Shown here piece by piece: positions 1 through 6,188 of a DNA stretch of 6,328 nucleotides (within the stretch, counting starts at the first letter, position 1; each line of letters opens with the position of its first letter). The notes below the pieces were generated by a model. It did not search any database. It was not told the origin of the DNA and saw nothing but the letters and a program-made list of their open reading frames with translations. A program made the translations under genes and the position numbers. Source of the DNA: Deltaproteobacteria bacterium (GTDB lineage Bacteria > Desulfobacterota > Desulfobaccia > Desulfobaccales > 0-14-0-80-60-11); contig JAMCQY010000240.1 in assembly GCA_023381945.1 (NCBI GenBank), forward strand, positions 1 to 6,328, written 5' to 3'.

Positions 1-923
1 CGCACGGCTCTACGTTTCGGCCCGGCGACCGGGTGGCGGTGGAGCCGGTCCTGCCCTGCGAAGTCCGGGGTATCACCCCTCCCTGCCGTTTCTGCGCCCA
101 GGGGCAATATAACCTTTGCGAAAACTTCACCCAGGGGAGCCTGTCCCCCGGAACCATTCTGGGTTTCCATAAAGAGGCCGGGGGCGGTATGGCGGAGTTT
201 CTGTCGGCTCATCCCAGCCGCCTGTTCCGTCTTCCGGACAACCTGCCGGACGAAGTCGCGGTCCTCACCGATTCCCTGGCTTCGGCCCTGCAGCCGGTAT
301 TGGACCATTTTCCCCAGGATCAGGATCAGGTGGTGATTTACGGCGCCGGCATCATCGGCCAGCATCTGGTCCGGCTCCTGCGGGCCTTGGGTTCCCAAGC
401 CCGAATAATCATGGTGGCCCGTTATCCCTTCCAGCAACAATTGGCGGGGGATGGCGGCGCCGACCTGGTTCTGAAATCCCCCGACCGGGCGGAACTGGGC
501 GCAGCCGTGGGAGCCCGGCTGCTGTCCACCACCCTGGGGGGCGGCAATCTGGAAGGCGGGGCGGAGCTTTTTTTCGACTGTGTAGGCAATCGCCGTTCCC
601 TGCAAGAGGGTCTGCTGGCCTTGCAGAGTGGCGGCGCCTATGTATTGGTGGGTACCGCCGGCGAAGTTGGCCCGGTGGACCTCTCCAGTCTCTGGTTCCG
701 GGAAATCCGGATGAGCGGCACCGCCATGTACTCTTACGGCAACTGGCAAGGACAACGGGTGCGTACCTACCATCTGGCAGTGGACCTCCTGGCCCGGGGC
801 GATTACCCGATCCAGGGCCTGGTTTCTCATGTCTTTCCGCTGAGCGACTATAAGGAGGCTTTCCAGGTGGCCTTCGATAAACGCCACCATCAAAGCGTCA
901 AAGTCGCCTTTGATTTGAGGTGA
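1..923 (+). CDS. Zinc-dependent medium-chain alcohol/polyol dehydrogenase, 5'-truncated by window edge
   Basis: The reading frame (codons from base 3) is open to the left edge, so the first possible start at base 33 (GTG) is internal: the residues around it form the GDRVAVEP strand typical of the GroES-like domain of zinc MDR dehydrogenases. Four cysteines at nucleotides 57-59, 84-86, 93-95 and 117-119 (spacing C-x8-C-x2-C-x7-C) form the structural-zinc lobe. A Rossmann fold follows with GAGIIG at about bases 342-359, the NAD(P)-binding glycine motif. The catalytic-zinc Cys and His-Glu residues would lie upstream, outside the window. The C-terminal domain looks complete, ending at TGA 921-923. 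The family oxidises alcohols, polyols or sugars, or reduces the corresponding carbonyls, with NAD(P) in the cytoplasm. The substrate cannot be read here. It lies 106 bases before the deacetylase-like gene on the same strand and may be cotranscribed with it. Confidence 0.92.
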   Translation, partial: HGSTFRPGDRVAVEPVLPCEVRGITPPCRFCAQGQYNLCENFTQGSLSPGTILGFHKEAGGGMAEFLSAHPSRLFRLPDNLPDEVAVLTDSLASALQPVLDHFPQDQDQVVIYGAGIIGQHLVRLLRALGSQARIIMVARYPFQQQLAGDGGADLVLKSPDRAELGAAVGARLLSTTLGGGNLEGGAELFFDCVGNRRSLQEGLLALQSGGAYVLVGTAGEVGPVDLSSLWFREIRMSGTAMYSYGNWQGQRVRTYHLAVDLLARGDYPIQGLVSHVFPLSDYKEAFQVAFDKRHHQSVKVAFDLR

Positions 924-936
924 ACCTAATGCCTAA

Positions 937-1011
937 AAATCCCCCTAAATCCCCCTTTTCCAAAGGGGGACTTTAGAACCCCCCTTTGAAAAAGGGGGGC
1001 AGGGGGGATTT
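937..1011. repeat. Nested palindromic repeat (two hairpins inside an outer stem)
   Basis: Three pairings are visible. The outer arms 937-946 (AAATCCCCCT) and 1001-1011 (AGGGGGGATTT) pair with one bulged G. Inside, 951-958 (CCCCCTTT) pairs with 962-969 across a 3-base loop, and 979-987 (CCCCCCTTT) pairs perfectly with 991-999 across the loop GAA. Together they would fold as a three-way junction in RNA or a cruciform in DNA. C-run/G-run hairpins of this kind occur as dispersed intergenic repeats in many bacterial genomes (general knowledge; copy number here is not testable from one window). There is no T-run after the last stem, so it is not a classical intrinsic terminator. It sits in the gap between two same-strand genes, 13 bases after one stop and 18 before the next start. 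Confidence 0.8.
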
Positions 1012-1029
1012 CAATCGGTTGTTAGAACA

Positions 1030-1950
1030 ATGAAACTTGTTATCAGCCTCGACGTGGAGGAAGAAGGCCTCTTCTCCGGCCGGTACCCCCGAGAATCCGG
1101 GGTGACTAATGTCGCCGAACTGCGCCGCCTGGAGTTCATCCCGCGTGACTTCGGCTTCCCGTTGACCCTGTTGGTAAGCTATCAGGTGGCCAGGGATCCG
1201 GCGGCCTACGCAGTACTGGCCCGCTGGCGGGACCTGTACGGCGCTGAAATCGGCGTCCACCTCCATCCCTGGAGCACCCCGCCTTTCGCCGATCTGGCCG
1301 TACCTGAGCCGGTGCCAGCCACGCAGCTGCCCCTGCCGCTGCTGCGGGATAAGTTTGCCCACCTGGTGCAGGCCGTGCAAGATTCCCTCGGGGTCGCGCC
1401 GGCCTCCTTCCGCATGGGCCGCTTCGATTTCGGGCCGCGGATTTTGGACCTTCTGCCGGAGTTCGGCCTGAAGACTGACAGCAGCATTGCGCCCCTTGCC
1501 TTAAAGGGCGCGGGCGATTACTTTCTCGCCCCGGCGGACCCCTTTTGGCTCAATCCCGCCCTGCTGGAAGTGCCCGTAACCCTGGTGCCGGTGGTGGCGG
1601 GCCTGCCCGAGGTCTTCGCCCGCCTGGCCCGGTTCTGCCCCGGCACTTCGGGCCGCCGCCTGCTGAGTTGGTTCAAGTACTGGGGGGCCGCCGGTATCCA
1701 ACCCGCCTGGTTTCCTCTGCCCTCCATGCGCCTGGCGGTTAAATTACACCGCCGCCGGGGTGGACGCACGCTCACCATGTTTTTCCACTCTTCCGAGCTG
1801 AAGCCCGGGGCCAGCCGGCTGTTCCCCACGGAGCAATCCGTCGGACGCTTCGTCGCCAAAATCCGGGCCTTCCTCGACTGGCTGGTCAAAACCGGGCCGG
1901 TGGAGGGCGTTACCTTGTCCGGGCTGTTTAGGGACTACGTAAATAAATAG
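1030..1950 (+). CDS. Polysaccharide deacetylase-like (NodB-fold) protein
   Basis: 306 residues, with no signal peptide or membrane segment seen. The N-terminus MKLVISLDVEEEG matches the first beta strand and acidic metal site of NodB-type polysaccharide deacetylases (D8, E10, E11). EIGVHLHPW (residues 73-81) stands where the metal-binding HxxxH motif usually lies, here with H77 and H79. FRMGRFDFG (127-135) and DSS (150-152) resemble the later R-x-G and DSS elements, and HSSEL (253-257) the C-terminal histidine motif. The family removes N- or O-acetyl groups from glycans using a divalent metal. Because the motif 2 histidines are spaced differently, activity and substrate are uncertain. ATG 1030 is chosen because the conserved strand begins there. 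No good ribosome binding site precedes it, and the nested repeat lies 18 bases upstream. The sugar-enzyme neighbours support a role in a surface glycan. Confidence 0.75.
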   Translation: MKLVISLDVEEEGLFSGRYPRESGVTNVAELRRLEFIPRDFGFPLTLLVSYQVARDPAAYAVLARWRDLYGAEIGVHLHPWSTPPFADLAVPEPVPATQLPLPLLRDKFAHLVQAVQDSLGVAPASFRMGRFDFGPRILDLLPEFGLKTDSSIAPLALKGAGDYFLAPADPFWLNPALLEVPVTLVPVVAGLPEVFARLARFCPGTSGRRLLSWFKYWGAAGIQPAWFPLPSMRLAVKLHRRRGGRTLTMFFHSSELKPGASRLFPTEQSVGRFVAKIRAFLDWLVKTGPVEGVTLSGLFRDYVNK

Positions 1951-1980
1951 CTGGGGCGACCCAGCGGGCAAGGCAATAGC

Positions 1981-2005
1981 TTATTCTGCTGAAAATTCAG
2001 AATAA
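1981..2005. repeat. Inverted repeat, AT-rich hairpin in convergent gap
   Basis: Perfect 8-base arms TTATTCTG (1981-1988) and CAGAATAA (1998-2005) enclose a 9-base loop. An alternative shorter stem, CTGAA (1989-1993) with TTCAG (1996-2000), uses loop bases. It begins 30 bases after the deacetylase-like stop codon. The stem is AT-rich and no T-run follows on either strand, so a terminator role is only weakly supported. Confidence 0.4.
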
Positions 2006-2069
2006 ATAAGAATATCAAAAGACATCGACGATTGTTCAGGGACCTCTGCTCAAGAAAAGATTAGGAATT

Positions 2070-2129
2070 GTAAGGGCACAGCTTGCTATGCCCTCGAAAC
2101 ATCATGGGGCATAGCAGCTATGCCCCTAC
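2070..2129. repeat. Palindromic dispersed-repeat-like element, 60 bases
   Basis: The element has near-matching outer ends: GTAAGGGCA (2070-2078) against TGCCCCTAC (2121-2129), 8 of 9 complementary. Inside, GGGGCATAGC (2106-2115) and GCTATGCCCC (2117-2126) form a perfect 10-base inverted repeat around a single base. AGGGCA (2073-2078) pairs with TGCCCT (2089-2094). The two halves also pair with each other: GCTATGCCC (2085-2093) with GGGCATAGC (2107-2115). It therefore has alternative folds: two small hairpins or one long one. This composition resembles small non-coding palindromic repeats (REP or MITE-like). No transposase is nearby, and copy number cannot be judged here. Confidence 0.7.
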
Positions 2130-2236
2130 GACCAAAAAATTTCAACAGATTAGACTACCGGCTTACCCAGCGGATCGCTCCATGAAAATTTCCCCAAGCC
2201 CTTCCCGGAACCCGGAACTCTAAACTAAAAGCTCGC

Positions 2237-3043
2237 TCAAGCAGTCTCCGAAGCCCCCGCCGGGCGTTCGGAATAATAGCCGCCTTGGCGTAAGCCGCGG
2301 CCCCGGGAAGAAAATATCCGGAAGTGCGCCCACCCCCGCTTCGCCAGGAAAAATTTTATGGAAGTGGCCAATACGCCCAGGCCGTATTTGACGCTGCGGC
2401 TGAAATTAATGGAGGAGGCCTCTTCGAAATAGCGAGTCGGGCAGGAAACTTCACCAATAGGAAAACCGAAAAAGATCACCTGGGCCAGCATCTCGTTGTC
2501 AAAAACGAAATCGTCGGAGTTTTCCCACAGCGGCAGGCTCTCCAATACCTTGCGGGAAAAAGCCCGGAAACCGGTATGGTATTCCGAAAGCTTGGCCCCC
2601 AGCAACAGGTTTTCGAACAGGGTAAGGCAGCGGTTGAAGACGTATTTGTACGCCGGCATCCCGCCCTGCCGGGCCTTGCCGCCCAGGATACGGGACCCGA
2701 TGGCTGCCTCGTATTCGCCGCTGGCCACCAGTCCTGCCAGCGCCGGAATGATCTTGGGGGAATACTGGTAGTCCGGATGCACCATGACGACGATGTCGGC
2801 CCCGGTTTTCAGGGCTTCGGTGTAGCAGGTCTTCTGATTGCGGCCATAACCCATGTTGCGCTCATGCAGGAAACAGCGGATCCCCAACCGCCGGGCCACT
2901 TCGAGAGTCTCATCATGGGAGGCGTCATCTACCAACAGGACTTCGTCAACCACGTCGAAGGGGATATCCTGGAAGGTGCGCTCCAAGGTCCGGGCGGCGT
3001 TATAGGCGGGCATGACCACCAGTACTTTTTTTCCAGCCAGCAT
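2237..3043 (-). CDS. Family 2 glycosyltransferase, polyprenyl-phosphate sugar synthase type
   Basis: 268 residues. The GT-A fold starts directly with [15 protein letters not shown] (6-20), followed by the nucleotide-binding acidic pair DD at 39-40 and NMGYGRNQ (63-70). HPDYQYSP (89-96) occupies the DXD-type metal site, with D91 the likely metal ligand. GSR (116-118), HTGFRAFSR (156-164), FDNEML (181-186) and [11 protein letters not shown] (201-211) match the conserved C-terminal part of dolichyl/undecaprenyl-phosphate sugar synthases. I see no clear membrane helix, only a moderately hydrophobic stretch at about 219-234, so it is probably cytoplasmic or membrane-associated. Such enzymes move a sugar from a nucleotide donor to a lipid phosphate or nascent glycan; the sugar is not readable. 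The ATG at 3041-3043 follows AAAAGGA directly, with GGGGAG about 10 bases upstream. It is divergent from the ligase-like gene and convergent with the deacetylase-like gene. Confidence 0.9.
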   Translation of the reverse strand: MLAGKKVLVVMPAYNAARTLERTFQDIPFDVVDEVLLVDDASHDETLEVARRLGIRCFLHERNMGYGRNQKTCYTEALKTGADIVVMVHPDYQYSPKIIPALAGLVASGEYEAAIGSRILGGKARQGGMPAYKYVFNRCLTLFENLLLGAKLSEYHTGFRAFSRKVLESLPLWENSDDFVFDNEMLAQVIFFGFPIGEVSCPTRYFEEASSINFSRSVKYGLGVLATSIKFFLAKRGWAHFRIFSSRGRGLRQGGYYSERPAGASETA

Positions 3044-3068
3044 TCCTTTTCTTCTCCCCGTTATCTGC

Positions 3069-3074
3069 TATAAT
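3069..3074 (+). promoter_or_regulatory. Possible -10 box toward the ligase-like gene
   Basis: A perfect TATAAT lies in the divergent intergenic region, about 190 bases before the ligase-like start. No good -35 box lies 16-18 bases upstream (the sequence there is a pyrimidine run), and the region is AT-rich, so the match may be chance. No better candidate was seen for either divergent gene. Confidence 0.2.
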
Positions 3075-3094
3075 TCAATACTTATAACGATTTC

Positions 3095-3112
3095 GGCGGA
3101 CCGGGATCCGCC
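3095..3112. repeat. Inverted repeat in divergent intergenic region
   Basis: GGCGGA (3095-3100) and TCCGCC (3107-3112) form a perfect 6-base inverted repeat around CCGGGA. It is a GC-rich island in an AT-rich region between the divergent GT2 and ligase-like genes. It could be an operator or a leader hairpin. It is short enough that chance cannot be excluded. Confidence 0.3.
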
Positions 3113-3250
3113 ACATTAAATATTTTCAGCGTCTTAACGGCCTCAATCCACGCTGACTGATAACCACCTGCAATAGTTATTTCATATAAAGATTTGGCGG
3201 AAAAAGCAAACTGCCTCACCGGCCCAGGGGCTTTGCGAGGTGGCGCTGGC

Positions 3251-3256
3251 AGGAGA
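3251..3256 (+). promoter_or_regulatory. Ribosome binding site fixing a TTG start
   Basis: AGGAGA is a strong Shine-Dalgarno sequence. Seven bases separate AGGAG from the TTG at 3263-3265, an ideal spacing, and that TTG opens the reading frame just before the first membrane segment. The longer reading from TTG 3194 has no comparable site and would add a 23-residue polar leader unlike the family. Confidence 0.75.
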
Positions 3257-3262
3257 ACAGAT

Positions 3263-4492
3263 TTGACCCGAACTGAAAAAATTGCCTGGCTCGCATTTGG
3301 CGCCGCTTCCCTGCAATTGGCCTTTCTTCAACCCTATATCATCCTGGTGCCGGGAGAGCGCACTAACTTGTTTTCCGGGGCCCTCTGTTTACTAAGCCTG
3401 ATAGTGGCCCTGATCTTTGCTGGGCGAGGCGCCATAAGATTCAGGTCCCCGGAGTTTTTGGTTTCGGTGGTCCTGGTCGCGCTTGCAGTGACCAGCGCCC
3501 TCAGCGATCTGCCCCTCCGGTCGCCGTCTTTCCGGGTGGCCGTCCTGTTGGCCTCGGGATTAGGAGGCTTCTGGTGTGCCAGATTATTATTACATACCCC
3601 GGAAAATCAACGCCGTTTCCAATGGCTCTGCCTGATGATCCTGGGCGGCGTCCTGCTCCTGAGCCTGACCGGATACCTGCTGAGGCGAGAAATCCATTAC
3701 TTTTTCTTTAAAGGTTCCAATCATCCACTCACCAACTTGATCTTCCTGCTCTCTTTTGCCCCTCTGACGCTATTGAGAGAAAAGTCCCGGCCTCTGGTGC
3801 TGTTGGGGGTGGCCCTGCTTAGTTTGAGCTATGTGGTGCTCTGCCTCAGCGAGCGCCTGTCGGTGGTCTTTATCCCTGTGGGTTTGGGAGTGGTGGGCCT
3901 GTTATTCGGGACCTTGCGCTGGAAGCACGTGGTCGCGGCCCTGTTGATTTTGGGTCTGATTATCGGCGTGTTTTCGCAGCAAATCCTCTGGTTCAAACTG
4001 AGCACAAAGTATCCCACCTACCGCATCGAAAACTACTTCTTCTCCTGGGCCATCGCCCGGCAGCACCCGCTTTTGGGTATCGGCCTGAGCTCTAACCGGG
4101 ACCAGTTTTTAAAAGACTATCAAATCAAATATCCTTATGAGACCAAAGAACAATTTTCCAAGGATGTGGCCTATATCGTCACGCCCGACAATCAGCTTCT
4201 CACTTTTCTGTCCGGTCTGGGCTTTCCCTTCACCATCATCTATTTTCTGGCGGTCCTTGCCCTGCTGGTGAAACTCGTAGCTATGACTTTCCGCCCGCCT
4301 CCGGGGCTCTATTTCCATCCCCTGGCGCTCCTGTTTCCCTTGGCCGCGGCCCTGCTGCATTACCAACTTTATGACGGTTTGCTGTTTCCTCAAAATAGCT
4401 GGTTTTTTCATATCCTGCTTGGGTTGATTTCCTTGGCGCCCGCGCCGCGCCGGGTTGAACCGGCCCATGAGGTCTCCTTGATTAATTCCTGA
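3263..4492 (+). CDS. O-antigen ligase/polymerase-like membrane protein (WaaL/Wzy superfamily)
   Basis: 409 residues from the TTG start at 3263. Roughly 11-12 hydrophobic segments are visible, at about residues 6-30, 36-53, 65-82, 91-109, 120-139, 154-170, 178-193, 200-217, 223-240, 318-340, 352-370 and 375-393. A large loop at about 241-317 contains ARQHPLLGIGLSSN (265-278), the signature of the Wzy_C/O-antigen ligase domain, and ends with TPDNQLLTFLSGLG before the next helix. The Arg in CLSERLS (194-200) sits where the family usually has an SR motif after a helix. Members act in the inner membrane on the periplasmic side, using undecaprenyl-diphosphate-linked glycans either to ligate them to lipid A-core or another acceptor, or to polymerise repeat units. 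Ligase and polymerase cannot be separated by sequence alone. An 80-base gap separates it from the following membrane protein, so cotranscription is likely. Confidence 0.82.
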   Translation: MTRTEKIAWLAFGAASLQLAFLQPYIILVPGERTNLFSGALCLLSLIVALIFAGRGAIRFRSPEFLVSVVLVALAVTSALSDLPLRSPSFRVAVLLASGLGGFWCARLLLHTPENQRRFQWLCLMILGGVLLLSLTGYLLRREIHYFFFKGSNHPLTNLIFLLSFAPLTLLREKSRPLVLLGVALLSLSYVVLCLSERLSVVFIPVGLGVVGLLFGTLRWKHVVAALLILGLIIGVFSQQILWFKLSTKYPTYRIENYFFSWAIARQHPLLGIGLSSNRDQFLKDYQIKYPYETKEQFSKDVAYIVTPDNQLLTFLSGLGFPFTIIYFLAVLALLVKLVAMTFRPPPGLYFHPLALLFPLAAALLHYQLYDGLLFPQNSWFFHILLGLISLAPAPRRVEPAHEVSLINS

Positions 4493-4572
4493 TACCAGAT
4501 TGACTGAACATGCTTAAAAAATACTTCGGCCCCAAAATTATGGCTGTCAGTTCCGGAAAACTATAAATCGCC

Positions 4573-5904
4573 ATGCGGAAAATGATTAACTCCTTTGCTG
4601 TTCACCCCCTGTTGGCCGCGCTCCTCCTGGTTGCCCTCCCTGTCATCGTCTTTTGGCGATCAAATTTTTTTTATATCATCGATGACTGGACCACCCTGCT
4701 CCATATGGTGCAGTATCCTTTCGGGAAATATCTGGTGACCCCGGACGGTGAACAGTGGTTCCCTTTTTTCAGTCTGGTTTATTATGGCTTGGTGCGGCTG
4801 GCCGGGGAGCATTATTCTCGGCTGGTCCTGGTCAATTGTTTGGGCACCGGCGCCAATGCTTTTCTGGTTTACCTCTTTTTCCGCCGCCACTTACCCGCCG
4901 GCCTGGCTCTAACCCTGGCGGCCGTCTATGCCGTGGCCGCGGTACATCATGCCATCGCCTGGAACGCCTTCTATGTCGGCTACCTCCTCAGCCTGTCCTT
5001 CTTTTTGGGGGCCCTGCTGCTAACGGATGCTTATCTCCAGAACGGCGGTGGCAGCCTTCTGTTCGGCGTTGGCCTCTGTGCCTTGCTGTCGCTGCTGTCC
5101 CACAATTATCCCTTGGTGGGACTCCTGGCCCTGCCCCTTTATGCGTTCCTGGTTTGGGGTGATTTTGGTCGAAAATTTTGGGCGCTCACCGGGACCGTGG
5201 CCGTGGTGTACTTGCTGTTTGCGGCGGGGTATCTTACCTTTGCCGGACTCCACGCCGCGGCCAGCCATAATTCCCGGGTCTTAGCCGCCTTGCCTGGCCC
5301 CGGTTACCTGGTGCACTTGCTCTATGGGGCCTGGCTGGCGCCATTTTTCTATCTGTTTTGGGGCTATTATCACTTTCCGGTCTGGGCCTACGTGGCCGGT
5401 ATCGCCCTGCTCACCGCCTCTTTAGCCGTTATTTGGACATGGGGCAGGTCGCCGGCGCGCCGCCTGGCCCTCTGGGCCCTGCTGGTCAACGGCCTGCCTT
5501 TTCTATTAATCTCCTTGACCCGTTACCAACGTTCGGTGAACCAGGCCTTTGTGGCCCGTTATGGCATCTTCACCCTCATCGGGGCGCTTCTGTTGTTAGG
5601 CCTGGCCTGGCGCGGGCTTTCGGAACGGCTCCCCCCCAGAGACTGGCGGCGCCTGTTGCCTGTGGGCCTTTTGGCCCTCATACTGGCCGGGCAATTTCTG
5701 GCCCTCCCCCATTGGACCGGGAAATACCGGGAGATGACCCTGGCGGCCAAAGCGTGTTACTATGTGCTCAGCCAAGAGTCCGCCACGGCCCGGCTGCCTC
5801 AGGAAGATTACCTAAAGTTCTGTCCCGGCGCCTACCCGGTCATCACCCCAAGCCAGGCCCTAGCCGTTCGCCGCTTTCTTGAACGGTCAAGCCCAGACCC
5901 ATGA
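4573..5904 (+). CDS. Polytopic membrane protein, GT-C-type glycosyltransferase-like
   Basis: 443 residues with around ten or more hydrophobic segments, starting with a signal-anchor-like helix at about 11-28. The first extracytoplasmic loop begins FYIIDDWTTLL (33-43). The acidic pair D37-D38 right after helix 1 is where GT-C enzymes (GT39/GT83-like) carry their catalytic acid. VARYGIF (327-333) before a late helix is also reminiscent of this class. The C-terminal ~65 residues are soluble. GT-C enzymes use polyprenyl-phosphate sugars to glycosylate lipids, glycans or proteins on the periplasmic side. I assign the class from topology and the DD pair only; no specific family is recognised. ATG 4573 is used, but ATG 4582 is equally possible, as neither has a good ribosome binding site. 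The ligase-like gene upstream and the GT2 enzyme, a potential donor maker, fit a surface-glycan role. Confidence 0.65.
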   Translation: MRKMINSFAVHPLLAALLLVALPVIVFWRSNFFYIIDDWTTLLHMVQYPFGKYLVTPDGEQWFPFFSLVYYGLVRLAGEHYSRLVLVNCLGTGANAFLVYLFFRRHLPAGLALTLAAVYAVAAVHHAIAWNAFYVGYLLSLSFFLGALLLTDAYLQNGGGSLLFGVGLCALLSLLSHNYPLVGLLALPLYAFLVWGDFGRKFWALTGTVAVVYLLFAAGYLTFAGLHAAASHNSRVLAALPGPGYLVHLLYGAWLAPFFYLFWGYYHFPVWAYVAGIALLTASLAVIWTWGRSPARRLALWALLVNGLPFLLISLTRYQRSVNQAFVARYGIFTLIGALLLLGLAWRGLSERLPPRDWRRLLPVGLLALILAGQFLALPHWTGKYREMTLAAKACYYVLSQESATARLPQEDYLKFCPGAYPVITPSQALAVRRFLERSSPDP

Positions 5905-5941
5905 TTTTTAGGGCTTGGCCGCGCCGGATCATAGGGTTTTT
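5898..5941 (+). terminator. Possible intrinsic terminator overlapping the stop codon
   Basis: CCCATGAT (5898-5905) pairs with ATCAT (5928-5932) plus GGG (5934-5936), with one bulged A, and TTTTT (5937-5941) follows. The stem starts inside the last codons of the membrane protein gene and includes its TGA. The 22-base loop contains GGC/GCC, which can extend the pairing. The long loop and bulge make it imperfect. Confidence 0.4.
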
Positions 5942-5994
5942 GGGGTTCAAAGAAATAGTGCTTAACTTTAATCCCACCATCCCAGTCTAAAATA

Positions 5995-6099
5995 TTAGGC
6001 AGACAGAACAGACGATGGCCTAATTTCTAATTTTTTTCCGGTTTTTTTCCGAAAAGGAAACAAAGAAGGCATTCCGGTACTTACCAAATTAACGACCAT
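5995..6099 (-). CDS. Hypothetical small ORF, 34 residues
   Basis: An ATG at 6097-6099 (minus strand) opens 34 codons to TAA at 5995-5997. AGAAGGG, a partial Shine-Dalgarno sequence, lies about 8 bases upstream of the ATG. The product would be basic, with a Lys/Arg-rich middle (RKKTGKK) and no membrane segment. It resembles nothing I know. A run of this length is expected by chance in such DNA, and the poly-A/T tracts explain the lysines, so it is only a candidate. Confidence 0.15.
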   Translation of the reverse strand: MVVNLVSTGMPSLFPFRKKTGKKLEIRPSSVLSA

Positions 6100-6176
6100 A
6101 ATTTCACCCTTCTGAACATTTTGTTAAAGAAAATCGGCATATTTCCTTTTTATTGCTGGGTAAACCTAAAAAAACC

Positions 6177-6185
6177 TGATATAAT
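6177..6185 (+). promoter_or_regulatory. Extended -10 promoter candidate
   Basis: TGATATAAT contains a perfect TATAAT preceded by TG one base upstream, the extended -10 configuration that can work without a good -35 box. The nearest -35-like hexamer, TTGCTG (6153-6158), is 21 bases away, which is too far. The surrounding DNA is A/T-rich. Transcription would begin near 6191-6193, at the foot of the hairpin described next. Confidence 0.4.
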
Positions 6186-6188
6186 CTG

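Larger units (their letters stand above)
1951..2236. other. AT-rich gap between two convergent genes
   Basis: This 286-base region separates the deacetylase-like gene (+) from the glycosyltransferase (-), so both transcripts end here. It is conspicuously AT-rich in 1981-2040 (about 28% GC). It holds a weak AT-rich hairpin (1981-2005) and a palindromic repeat (2070-2129). I see no gene, promoter or stem followed by a T-run on either strand, so the termination mechanism is unclear. Confidence 0.7.

Noticed and set aside
33..923. GTG at 33 as the true start of the dehydrogenase
   Set aside because: The frame is open to the left edge and the residues before it continue the conserved GDRV strand, so the gene is truncated, not short.
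937..1011. CRISPR-like or terminator reading of the C/G-rich repeat
   Set aside because: There are no regularly spaced repeats with unique spacers, and no T-run after the stems.
973..1889. Minus-strand open frames opposite the deacetylase-like gene
   Set aside because: Their proteins are low-complexity, Arg/Gly/Gln-rich shadows of a GC-rich coding frame, and the + strand protein has recognisable motifs.
2324..3073. Long + strand open frame opposite the GT2 gene
   Set aside because: It is antisense to a gene with clear GT2 motifs, has no family features and no good start context.
4500..4528. TTGACT at 4500-4505 as a -35 box for the GT-C-like gene
   Set aside because: No acceptable -10 box 16-18 bases downstream.
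4510..4566. 18-codon ORF just before the GT-C-like gene (possible leader peptide)
   Set aside because: No Shine-Dalgarno sequence and no attenuator-like codon run or terminator; its stop being close to the next start is not enough.
4755..5882. Alternative-frame and antisense ORFs within the GT-C-like gene
   Set aside because: They are rich in Pro, Arg and Gly as expected from frame shadows; the main frame has a consistent membrane topology.
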